This document shows, piece after piece, positions 23,961 through 34,961 of a stretch of 64,000 nucleotides of DNA. Each line of letters opens with the position of its first letter. The first letter of the stretch is position 1. This DNA is from Chrysomallon squamiferum (Eukaryota > Mollusca > Gastropoda > Neomphalida > Peltospiridae). Under the pieces are notes generated by a model that was given only the letters and a program-made list of their open reading frames with translations, did not search any database and had not been told where the DNA came from. The position numbers and the translations under genes are program-made. The stretch is from assembly GCA_012295275.1 (NCBI GenBank), contig CM022665.1, positions 38,222,933 to 38,286,932 of the forward strand, in the 5' to 3' direction.

Positions 23961-26094
23961 GAGTTTATTGTATGGTTGATGTGGTTTTCACTGATAAAAG
24001 TCTGAAAGGAATCATTTAAATCTAGTATCTATGTGTGAACCACTCCCAAAAGATAAATGTTTGGAGAGAGCAATCAAGTGCAACCGAGCTCTCCTGTCAA
24101 AAAAGAAACGGAATTTTAATCTTTTAATTATCAACCCTTTCATGGACGAATCACGTTTATTCTAAAAATAGTAAAATGATGCTTTTTTAATTTTTTTTTT
24201 AATTGTGGAAATTGTATACGATATAACTTATTGTTTACCACAAAAGAAAATCAATTGACGGTTAGTCTATATTATCATTCAACATACAGTCAGTCTGTAT
24301 TATCATTAAATGATAAATGATAACTACCAGTAACTGAATTTCTTTAATGAAAAAAAAAAAAAAAAAAAAAAGTAATTAAAAGAGATAAATAATAAAAAAA
24401 AAAAATATCCCAGGTAAGATTAGCTATAAAGAAAGTACAATATCATTTTCTTGTTACAATGTATAGACTTAAGAAGAAGAAGAAAAAAAAACTTTAACAT
24501 AAAAACTTTTATTTATGTATTATAGGCCTAATTATTTTCATGGTTATAAATAAATAAATCATTCATAAAAAAAAAGAAGAAAAAAAAGCACATAAATTAC
24601 AATAATGAGACTGGATAAAAATAATAAATAAATATGTCATAAAAATTAAAGAATATATAAAAATAGATGATAACTGGTTGCAATTTTCAATTTAATGGCT
24701 GCAGCAGTTGCAAAAACTAATAAAACATTCCTATATTAAATTAAAGAACTATTTCAGAATGTAAATTTAAGCTAAATTATTGTTCTTTCTTTTTTCGACC
24801 GAACAATATTTGTAAAAACCAATATGAAACTGCAAGCAGTTGGACAATCATTAAGATGTAAAAGAAAAAAACCCCTAAAACATCAAAAACCTCCATTAAA
24901 AACAATGTGAAAACGTAGAAAGGTGAAACAATAAATATTTTCCAGGTGCAGATCCAAAATCTTTTATGGAAGTGAAATTGGGCAAAATGTACTCCAGAAA
25001 GTTTACCGTTAAAAAAAAAAAAAAAAAAATGGTTCTGGCATTTGTACATATATAAATGTCATATGAAAGCAAATAGACTGTTACTTATTGTATTTTAGAG
25101 TAGTGAGAAAAACTGTTTCACCTGCAGGCGGGGATGGGGAATCAAGTCTTCACTTACTGCCTATGAAACTGCACATGCAATGGTGTGTTTTCCTGACTAT
25201 GGTATCCTGTATGTAAAAGTTTGCATAATGGAAACATACAAACCTATTTGTCATCTGCAGCTGTTTTATTTTTATAGATTTTACTGCCATAAATTATATA
25301 AATTTGATATCTAACAACCACTTATTTAAAATATGCAAAGGTGTTGTTAAATATTCATTTATTTAAATTTTTCACTTTTTTAAAAATATTGATTTTTTAA
25401 AGAAATGGTGTTTGTTATTTTTCTTAGAATGTTAGAGGACAAATCCACTTGTTATCCCCCTCATCACATACATAAACCAGACATACACACCAAGAAAAAA
25501 AACCATTAATAATAATAATAAAATAAAAAAAAAAACAGATTCATTGTTGGTAATTTATCACTTTTATTTCACCTCCTAAGAAAAAGATATAAAATATTAA
25601 CATTTTATATAAAACAGAAGTAATGATTTTTGGTTTTTCTTTTACATATATATATATATATTTTTTCCCTTTCTTTTCTAAGTGTCAGAATATTTCATTC
25701 TCAAGTGCAGTGTATAAATGAAGTACATTATGTTTATTCAGTAATTTTATACATCTCCTTGGGGTGCACATAAACTGTTAAAATAAAACTTTATTTCTGT
25801 TGCATCAATTGTTAGCCTGATCAGCTGATGATTTGTCATAATAAAATGAGCATAATACTGTACCTAATATGCATTTTTATATACCTACACATAAATTTCA
25901 GTACACATACATACATATATTTACACAAAAATACACAAACATATTTAGACACATGGGAAGATACAAACATGTACATAGTAGTATTTGACAGTTCTTCAGT
26001 ATACCTTAGTGTTAACAATTGTCAGATGACAAACATGGTTTTATTTCATAATAACTGTATAAAAAGAGAAACCTTCAACTCCATGAGGTATTCA
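23961..26094. other. Gene-free A/T-rich region
   Basis: It contains A-runs (24350-24371, 25011-25029), AAG/AAAT-rich DNA (24470-24620) and a TA run at 25648-25661. A 90-codon minus-strand frame (25049-24777) is hydrophobic, with Phe/Leu/Val stretches, and ends KKEQ. It is not supported by family or splice evidence (see rejected items). Confidence 0.55.
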
Positions 26095-26285
26095 TCAATT
26101 CACAGCAAGGATCTTTTACATACATCTTTTTCTTTTTGAAGGGACATCACATGTTCAAGACTTTGATAAAACAGTTGTGAAGTAATGGCTGGAACAAGAA
26201 ACAGGCTGTGGATTGCAGTATGAATGGCTGATCCTGAAACCATCCACCCCTCAGGCCAACACTTAAAGCTGAACACCAGTCTTTT
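26095..26285 (-). repeat. Diverged SINE copy, minus strand
   Basis: On the complement, the body reads through 'AAAAGATGTATGTAAAAG' and 'ATCCTTGCTGTGAATTG', matching the 'AAAAGATYCCTTGCTGCTAAT' core. Upstream sequence ('CATTCATACTGCAATCC') is a poor match to a head. An open frame overlapping it is repeat translation. Confidence 0.5.
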
Positions 26286-26370
26286 CCCATGCATATAAAT
26301 TGTATTTGAAACAACAACACAGACATTCCCCAAAATTGATAATAAGTGTATTTTCCTGAACAAAAAACCC

Positions 26371-26665
26371 CAACACATTAATTTGATATTAATTACTAAT
26401 TATTAGTTTTATTCTGATAATGTATATCTTTATACTTAGTTGGTTTTTGAAATAAAAATGAAAAATATAATCTGTCAATAGTAAAATATGTATATATTTT
26501 TTCTTTCTCTCTCACCAAATATAACACATTAATTTGAAATTATCTACCAATAATTTGTTCTGTTCTGATATTTTAAAATAAAAAATAAACTTGATAGTAA
26601 TAACGATGTACGTATGCACACCACAACACAGTAATTTGATATTATTTACCAGTATGTTATTTCAG
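26371..26665. repeat. Three-copy diverged tandem repeat
   Basis: The anchor 'CAACACATTAATTTGATATT' occurs at 26371, as 'AACACATTAATTTGAAATTA' at 26523, and as 'CAACACAGTAATTTGATATT' at 26624. Each is followed by 'TACTAAT/TACCAATAAT/TACCAGTATGTTA'-like sequence and an AAATAAAAAT-rich part. Unit lengths are about 152 and 101 bp, so the middle unit seems shortened. Confidence 0.6.
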
Positions 26666-27179
26666 TAACATTTTTCTTTATATTTTTTGCTCTTTTGTTT
26701 TTTACAGAGTGAAATGGTTACATTTCTAAAGGTGAAACATTTTAAACAGCAGTAAAAATGAGACTCCCAGATATTTCACCAAAGCTAATTAATTTTTAAA
26801 GCCATTTCTTTCCAAGTTCTGATTAGAAATGCAGGAAATTGAACAAAATGGTTGGAAGCATTTTGGAAAGAAAAGCAATTTGCTTCTTCTTTTTTTTTTC
26901 TTTCATTTTTTTTTTTTTTTTTTTCAATCATCTCAACACTGGGTTATCATTTAACTAGTGAATATAATAAGAGTGTAAACATATAGTAAATATTAACATG
27001 GGCAGAAGTCTTTGAGAAAACATGAATTGTACTCATAACAATGCATGAACCATTTTTTTCTGCTGATAGAAACATACTAAAAATTATACAATTATTGAAA
27101 ATACTCAGGCCAAAGAAGATTAAGTATATTACCTGTAGTAAGAAAAATTGTTATATATTCAATACAATGCTGATATTAG

Positions 27180-27295
27180 AGACTCTTGCGAGTCTATAGG
27201 ACACTAAATTGTTTTGATCAGCAGCAAGTGATTTTGTTTTTATGTGTACCTTCCCACAGACAGGGATGTACAAGCTTTGGAGAACCAGCTGATGT
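27180..27295 (-). repeat. SINE fragment, minus strand
   Basis: The complement contains 'TCCCTGTCTGTGGGAAGGTA', 'CACATAAAAACAAAATCACT' and 'TGCTGCTGATCAAAACAATT'. This is the body-core order of the same family. Only about 110 bases are recognisable. Confidence 0.62.
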
Positions 27296-30200
27296 TATTT
27301 TAATTAAATAAAAAAAAAACAACAAAATTCTAAAAAATTAAAGTAAAAATTTTTTTTAAAAAGGAGAAAATATCTTTGACAAACACCAAAAAGAAAAACT
27401 ATTTTAAAAATAAATAATTTTAAAAGGAAAATTGTTAAAATGTTATCCTTTTTATATATTTTTTTTGTCTGTTTTATTTTGTTTTCTTTATGTTTATTTT
27501 CTTTCTTTCTTTTTTCCCCTAACATTTCCTTTTCTTCTTTTTTTTTAAATGTTTTAATTTAAAAAAAAAAAAAAAAAATTTTTTTCAAATCTTTTTATCT
27601 ATTTGGTTAAACTTGGACAGGAAACAAGCTTGATTTAGATCATTTAAACAAAAGTCTTCTAGATCCAAAAGTATCTTATCAAGTAAAGGAAGACACTTTT
27701 TGCTTTCCATTTTTTTTTTCTTTCAAAACCTTCAAACCATTTCCTTTTTCTGCATTAAAAAAAAAAAAGAAGAAGAAACAAACAACAACAAAAAAAGAAA
27801 CAGGAGAGTGTGAAAACAGAAGCAAAAGTGTCAAGAATGGAGAAAAGGGAGGTAATTAGAGTCAAGTGATGTCAGAGTTGAGAAGTGGTAATCTTCATCA
27901 AAGAAAGTTAATCTTTTAGGAGGGAAGGGTCACATGGAGACTGGTACGTTTAGTCTGGCAAGCAGGTGATGTGATTACAAGAAACCAGTGTCAGGGATTC
28001 CACATTGCTGATAAAAATACAGATACACTAACACTGATCTCATCTGCTTGAATTTCTCATCTAAAAACTCATCTAAAGTTATTTGGTGAAAAATCTTCCC
28101 CTCCATCAGAAAAAAAAACCAAAAGTATTTATCTAAAATTCCACAAGAATTAAGATATGGAGAACTGCAATAAATAATAGTATGTGGCAACTATAAAAGT
28201 ATGTGTATTTAAAGTGAACCTCTGGCAGTATTAACAAATGATCTAAAAAAATTCGTTATACTTCCAAGTTATTATTTTATGGTTTTAGTTGACCAATCAT
28301 TGCTCATAATAAAGTATGACAAAAAATTATATTATTACAAAAAAACATTTGAACACCAACAGTTTTCTCTGTTACATCATTGCAAATATGGCTGAATGAC
28401 AGCTGCTTTTTTCTGACAACATTAGAAGAAACTTAGAGAAAATCAGTTTGTCCTGTACACAATGCTGTCATGACTACAGAAAAATGGCAGTGCCTGGATC
28501 TTTTTAAACTACTCTTTTGTTATTATACAGTGTTACTATTTCAGATCAGATAGCAAAAAATAATTAAAACATGACATGTTAGTGTGCAGAATATATTTAC
28601 ACAATTTTTTTTTTTTTTGTAATGAAGTGATATGATAAATTAAAAAAAATATATATATTTTTTTTTTAAATGGTATACTATTTTTTTATATCACCAATGA
28701 TACATGTTAAATAAAAAAAAAAATGAAAAAAGAAAATCATTAGTTTTAAAAAAAAATGAAATTGTTTATTTAAACATTACACTGAAATGATTTTTGCATT
28801 CAGTATTCTTTGCAACTGCTATAATCTCTTACAGGTAAAAGCACATTAAGAACATTACATATTAAAAAAAATAATCTTAGAGAAAATTTTGAAAAAAAAA
28901 AATTGGAACTGACAACAACAACAAAAAGACATACCTAAAAATAAAAGCACTTAAAATCACCAAATCAAATGGTTTAGAGATATTTAAATATTTAAATTTT
29001 ATTTTTAATTTTATCTTGGAACCTTGATTCTAAACATTAAATATATAGCACAAAACATTTCATACAGTATTAGCCTGGAAGTCTTCATAAAACTTATCAA
29101 GCACACTCCAAATCTTTGGCTTGCACCTAAATATAAATAGATTCAGACATTTTAAATTTTTTTTTTTTTTTTTTTTTTACATATGTGCTTATGCATGCAG
29201 ATAAACATGCACATGCTTGCACTTCAGAATCCAGATGTTCATCAGCCAGACATGCTGCAACTATTAGTAACACAGAGAGACGTAACTGGTTATGATGAAA
29301 ATAAAAAAGTTAGCTATCCTCTTCACATCAATCAACAAAGAAGTTAAAAGGTTTGAAGATTTCCTGATTACACTGCTACATAAATTTTACTGCAAATTCT
29401 ACTTTATAATAATACTGTTTTTTTTAATTTATTCAGCATCGTGTATGCTTACATTAGTAACCTCAGTTATACTGGTTCACAGGGTTAGTACCTCCACTGA
29501 GAGATACTTCCTGTTTAAGGGCTTCCTGACTGGTTTATTAAAGGTAATGGTACATGCTGTCCTCTCTGTTGAAAAGTGTCTGTAAAAATATATTTTTTTC
29601 TTATCAGTAAAAATAGCCAATCAAGCAGTGGTACCAGATTTCATTTCCTATTTCATTATTGTACAAAAAAAAACTTTGTACAACTGAATAAACACTGAAA
29701 TTAAAATGTGTTAACCTGTTGTGAAACAATTATTGATTCATTCAGCAATTAACAAAGACACTGATATAACTGTAGGTTTGTTAGTTACAATAGTATCAAC
29801 TGTTACACCAATTTCAAAACAAAATATGCATTTTAATAAATCTGTTTTTAAAAATTTGATTATTCAATGGCCATTTTTAAAGTTTTACATTTTTTTGTGG
29901 GGTTGTTGTTGTTGTTTTTGTATTATCTAACACTTTTATTCTCATTACTTGATACAAGAAGAACTTTTTTTTTTTTTTTTTAAATTGACTGTTATTATTT
30001 CTAACTAGCCTGTTGTAGTTATAACTGAATACTGTCTCAAATTCGGACTTATTTAAAACTTGTTACTCATTTCATTCATAATTTCTGTAACAACATAATA
30101 AAACTTAAAAAGGCTTATTCAGGTATGTAATGACCTTACAGGTAGAAAAGTAAAAATTTTACTACAAAAAAAAAAAGAATGCTGTATTAGAGTGTCTATT

Positions 30201-30665
30201 TTCAATGATATTTTTAGTTATGAGAAATAATAATAAATTGTAATAAAAAAACAAAAAAGTAGGCTGTAATAACTTTAAATTCTAAGGAAACAAATTACTT
30301 GACTAGATAAATAATTTAACCTACATTTTTTTTTATCGTTGACAGTCAGTAAAAGAGTGAAAAAAGAATTACTGGCTTGTTAATTAATTGGAAATTTATG
30401 TGGTGAAGATGGCATACTAAGTTACGTAAGCAGACTGATTTTTTTTGTTATTCATATTTTCCTGTTGAATTACTTCCCTAAAATGGTGAACTCATCTGAA
30501 GTAGGCATAAAATGTTGAATTCATAAATAAATTATAAAATTCAATCTCACACAGAAAGTACACAGATGATTGTTAGAATGTTGTTTTCATGACACTCACT
30601 TTGATATCAAATCCAGACAGATTATGTTGTTTGTTGCAGGTGCACAAACATCCATACAGACAAAA
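27296..30665. other. Gene-free A/T-rich region
   Basis: It is dominated by A- and T-runs (27559-27582, 27712-27720, 28607-28619, 29156-29180, 29964-29983). Reading frames here, including a 97-codon frame at 29292-29585, show only composition-driven hydrophobic sequence. No gene, RNA or regulatory site can be supported. Confidence 0.6.
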
Positions 30666-30847
30666 CATGTAGCATATTCAACAACTCAAAACATTTAGCA
30701 TAATCAGCAACTGAAAACATTTAGCTTATTTAACAACTCAAAACCTATAGCTTATTCAACAACTCAAAACATTTAGCTTATTAAACAATTCCAAACCTTT
30801 AATATATTCAACAACTGAACACATTTACCATATTCAACAATACAAAT
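30666..30847. repeat. Seven-unit 26-bp tandem repeat
   Basis: Seven consecutive 26-base units are visible, with consensus close to 'CATTTAGCTTATTCAACAAC' plus 'TCAAAA'. Units begin at about 30666, 30692, 30718, 30744, 30770, 30796 and 30822. Units differ at only a few positions each ('CCTATAGC', 'CCTTTAAT', 'CATTTACC' variants). The constant length with substitutions and almost no indels suggests a clean minisatellite. It is not in a reading frame of any gene I recognise. Confidence 0.85.
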
Positions 30848-31583
30848 ACAATAAAATCTTTGCTGTGTCATTCCATTTTCATTTGTAGTTCAGAAATGGA
30901 AATTATGAAATTTTAGTCTTTTTAATTACCTTTGGATATATGCATCTTGTAAAATAATATACAAATACTTAAATAACAATAAAGGCTTTATAGTTATCCA
31001 AACAGAAGCACACAGCTTGTATACAAAAGAAATGCATATTAATTGTATATTTATACATTAGCATCCATAGATATATGTGCACATTTAAGATTTGACTGCA
31101 TGTGCTTTTTGTGATCATACTGCCATGAAAGTCAACAATTATTAAATTCATTTCTCATATGTAAAATAAAATTAAAATTAAAACAAGAAAACCTTGTTTT
31201 TGTTTTTTCAATACTTTAAAACAAAATTTGAAAATATATTTTTACTTATTTGTTTAAAGAAATATTTTAAATTATTTTTTAAATAAATATTTTTAATTAT
31301 TTTTTTTATAGCAATAGTTTTTCTTATGTTTATTTTTTTTAAACCAGTAAGAATTATTGCAGGATAATATTTCTTATAAGACTACTGACACCTGCAAGCA
31401 GACCACCTGAATGATAATAATTTCTGTCGCCTTCTGTGAGCAAGATGACTCACACTAGTCACAAAACAAGGAAATTTGACTCTCATCTCAGCTAGGTGGT
31501 AAGCAAAACACACCAAAACATAAGTTTCAAATGTTGAAAAATCATCCACTGGGAACTGAGTTTTTTTCACCCTTCCTTCCGAA

Positions 31584-31623
<40 letters not shown>

Positions 31624-31750
31624 TGTTAAAAAAGCATGTGGCACAAATAAAACATTAAATCAGAGCCATAGGGTAAAAGATATATATTCTAATCACAGAC
31701 ATGTCTACTTTTACAGTGAATGGAAATGCTCTTAGTTACTTCACAGCATG
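30848..31750. other. A/T-rich DNA with an AAT microsatellite
   Basis: No gene is visible. It includes an AAT repeat at 31589-31621 and A/T-rich stretches (31180-31330). Confidence 0.6.
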
Positions 31751-31990
31751 GAAGTTGTCTTATGAAAGCCATTAGTAATGTTGAAGTTGACTTATTAAAG
31801 GCACTAGTTCCTTTTAAGCTGACTTATTATTAGTTACTAATATTTTTTAAGCTGACTTGATAATGTTACCAGTTCTGCTAAGTTGGTTTGTTAAAGTGAC
31901 TAGTTTTGTTGCAATTGATTTTATAAAATCACTAATTCTGCTAAAGATGGCTTATTACAGTAGTTTTGTTGAAGTTGACTTTCTTTCATT
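31751..31990. repeat. Degenerate ~32-bp tandem repeat, about 7.5 units
   Basis: Units start near 31751, 31783, 31816, 31849, 31880, 31911, 31943 and 31971. A rough consensus is 'GAAGTTGACTTATTAAAGTC' followed by 'ACTAGTTCTGTT'. Unit lengths run from 28 to 33 bases. Substitutions are many, so the array is older than the 26-bp array 1 kb to the left. Confidence 0.75.
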
Positions 31991-32289
31991 GTATGTATGG
32001 TAGATGAAATGATTTAGATATTTATGTTTACTTAATCAGGCAATTAGTGATAAACTCTGCTTCATATATATATACGTATATTTTACTGATATAATATAAA
32101 ACTAGATAAGCCATGTTTAATAAACTCAAATTATACGAGACTAACAAGTTAGCTTTTTTCATTCCACATAATCATTTCCCTTTAATGTATTTTCCATAGT
32201 CCTGTCACTGTTTAAATAACATGCCAGGATGCTGTTAAACAAATATTCCTTTCCTTTTCGTATTCACCTCTTGGTTTTGTTGCTGTGTG

Positions 32290-32480
32290 ACAGGTACACG
32301 CAACGTAACGTTGTATGACGGTGGATCATTATGCTATCCTGTTTTTCACACCTTCTTATGTGATCCTCGGTAAGTATGAAGAACTGTAAGTTTAGAGCCT
32401 CTGTTTGTGTGTGTACAGGAAGGCTGATACTACTTGTGACGTCTCAGAAGGGTTTTTTTACGTAAGCATGTGTAACACGT
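32290..32480 (+). promoter_or_regulatory. CpG-bearing island with possible first exon
   Basis: Eight CpGs fall in about 180 bases, including 'CACGCAACGTAACGTTG'. An ATG at 32315 opens a short frame whose first residues are MTVDHYAILFF. The frame reaches a near-perfect 5' splice site, G|GTAAGTATG, at 32369/32370. A CRE-like TGACGTC lies at 32438-32444. This is what the first exon and promoter of a small gene would look like, but no matching downstream exon was found. The coding call is weak. Confidence 0.3.
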
Positions 32481-32644
32481 TATTTATTCTGTTGAATTTC
32501 TTGTTACTTTAAGCAAACAGATGTAGCTGTTTCGAAAACAAATATTTTTCTGGTGTTCATTTGTATTGTTAATGGTTGACAGAACTTCACTTTCGTCTTG
32601 CGTTTTTTTTCTTCTTCTTTTTCTTTTTTTTTCAGCCGTCATCG

Positions 32645-32855
32645 TCCATTTTTATCTTTTGTTCTTGTTTGTTCAGTTTGCTTTTTATGTCCAATTTTAA
32701 ATATTATTTAAATATAAAGTTTGTTTCACAAGATTTAATAATATATGAAGAGTTCATTAAATCTTGATCTAAAATCCCAAAGATGTGCATCCATTTTTAT
32801 CTTTTGTTCTCGTTTGTTCAGTTTGCTTTTTATGTCTAATTTTAAATATTATTTA
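32645..32855. repeat. Recent 66-bp local duplication
   Basis: The 66-base segment at 32645-32710 (starting 'TCCATTTTTATCTTTTGTTC') is repeated at 32790-32855 with two mismatches seen by eye, the copies being offset by 145 bases. Divergence is far lower than in other repeats here, so the event looks recent. A T-rich run precedes the first copy. Confidence 0.8.
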
Positions 32856-34305
32856 TACATTATTTATATATTATTTATACATCAAATTAATAAGAAAGCC
32901 ATAAAATAAGTTTTAAGTCACAGATTCAAGCAATTACTAGTTTTACATACAAATAAACAAAAAACAAGACAAAAAAAAAAAAAAAAAAAAAAAAATGAAG
33001 AAAACCAACTAACAAACAAACCTCTTTAATTTTCACAAAATAAAAATTGTATAAAGTTGTATTAACTTCAAGTAAGGGAACTGTTAAAATCCCATCAACA
33101 TTTTTACCTATGTGATTTACCTGTACTTAATAGAAAGTTTTGGTCTGAGATGAATACAGCTAAGCAGAAATGTCAAAACCAGGGTGGATTGAGAGGTAGC
33201 CCACTGAAAAAGATGGAACTGGCAGTTAGTCATATAAGGTGAATATTCTGATATGATGATAGTATCAAGAACTGGAATAGCCACAACAGTAATTGTAGTA
33301 GTTGTTGTTGTTGTAGTAATTGTAGTAGCTGTAATAACTGTTATAGTACTAGTAGCAGTAGTAGTACTAATTGTAGTTCTGTAGTAGTGGCAACAGCAGT
33401 AGCAACACTACCATAACAAACTCTTTAACAACCATCTCAAGAAAACAATACAGACTACATTTTGTGAGCCCAAAGCAGAACTATCTGAACCTTCACTGGA
33501 CACATCTACAGTTCAAGATGGCTGATATATTAGCAACAGATATTCTGAAGACAAACATTATGTCAACAAGACCTTGACCACATGACATCACAGCAGTCAT
33601 CACAAAAATGAAACACATTGTAGAGGAAATGAGTGAACCAGTTTTATTATAATTACGTCCTGTTACTGATTCATTTCTGTATAATGAATCATAACTGACC
33701 ACTTGACCCCTTCCAGTAAGATTGCACTGTCCATCAGGATGGTCACTATGACAGCATAAAGAGTATTAAAGGACCTGTATTCAAATCTCGGATGATGCAT
33801 AAAAGAAATTAATGTCCTTTATTCAAAACATGAAAGAAAATATTTTTAAAAATTAGAGGATGTATTTTTATAAAAAGAAGATGACTTTTAAAACTTTGGT
33901 GTTATTTGGAATTTTGAAGGTCCTGTATTCAAAACAGTAGGAAAAATAAATAAAAATAAAAGTCCTATAGAGTAGACATTGACATGTAAAAAAAAACCAT
34001 GACTATATTTGTGGATATGTGTGTGTATGGAAGAGTGAGAGAAAGAGACATTTCAAAAATGCATGTTAAGATTTTTTATCAGTTGCAAACTGTTCCATAA
34101 AAACCATAATAACCATGCCTTAAACATAAAAGCTGCAAATAAGTAGTATTTAAATGTTAAAACTTACTAAAATTAAACAAGATAGTGTTAGTACAGTAAT
34201 AATAAGAGGCTCTCAAATAATATTTCAGTTAAATGACTAATACAAAAATTAACTTAGAACACTTTTGGATGTGTGTATGTGTTTGAGTATGTGTGCATAT
34301 GTTTG

Positions 34306-34308
<3 letters not shown>
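32856..34308. other. Gene-free DNA with GTA/GTT-rich stretch
   Basis: It holds an A-run (32971-32995), a degenerate GTA/GTT/TAG region (33282-33410), and a loose repeat in which 'GTCCTGTATTCAAAAC'-like text recurs near 33772, 33813 and 33918. Near 33705-33790, 'TGGTCACTATGACAGCATAA' with 'GTATTCAAATCTC' may be a worn tRNA-like SINE head. No gene is recognised. Confidence 0.5.

Positions 34309-34349
<41 letters not shown>
34309..34349. repeat. (GT)n microsatellite
   Basis: About 20 uninterrupted GT units, preceded by GT-rich imperfect sequence from 34270. Confidence 0.95.
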
Positions 34350-34350
<1 letters not shown>

Positions 34351-34694
34351 TACTGAAAAAAAAAAATACATAACTTAGATTTTCAATCAGTAACAACAAT
34401 TTGTTCATTTAAATATATCAACAGTACAAAATTATTTTTAAAAACTAATTAAAAAAATGATTGTTATACAAAATGTTACAACATCAAAAACAAAAAAATT
34501 ACAAACAATTACAAACTTTCAGTTCAATAACTAATAAAATATTAACATAGTACATTTTTGAAGTAACAGATTAAGATGTCAAATTGTTGATTTTTAATGA
34601 GCTGTTAGGCCACCATAATTTTTTTTTTTTTTCAAACTGTAAATAAAAAAAGAAAAAAAAAGATTTCAGCTGTTCAGGATTTTCATTAAATCAT

Positions 34695-34961
34695 TTGAAA
34701 TCAGTAGAATTATTTCTTTTATCATTTTGTTTCCTTTCTGAATTCCTAGGATATGGAAAAGCAAACACTTCAGATTTGGCCACACAAACTTGTTTCTCCG
34801 TTTTCTCAGATTTGTTTGTGCTGAACAAAGGCAAAGTTTTCAATCTGCACATCAAAATATTTTCTTCAGAATTGTTTGAAGAGCAAAGAATCCAGGTCAC
34901 TGCAGCTGTTTGCAAATTAAACAGAGATATAATACAGTATGAATATTTTATCAAAAGATGA
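34695..34961 (+). other. Open reading frame of 88 codons, doubtful
   Basis: The frame starts MKSVELFLLSFCFLSEFLGY, which looks like a short signal peptide, and continues for about 65 residues with two Cys. The complement is also open for 105 codons across the same interval, which weakens either call. There is no family match, no clear splice context and no conserved motif I know. It is listed because the local base composition is less extreme than around it. Confidence 0.15.

Noticed and set aside
24777-25049. Hydrophobic 90-codon minus-strand frame ending in a KKEQ dilysine-like tail
   Set aside because: It begins in a poly-T run, has no acceptor site near the useful part, and A/T-rich DNA often yields hydrophobic frames. 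The KKXX-like end may be chance.
26100-26378. 92-codon minus-strand frame
   Set aside because: It overlaps a SINE copy, so the frame is repeat-derived.
30660-30850. Regular 26-bp units considered as a CRISPR-like array
   Set aside because: There are no unique spacers between the units; they are directly adjacent tandem copies, and the genome is eukaryotic.
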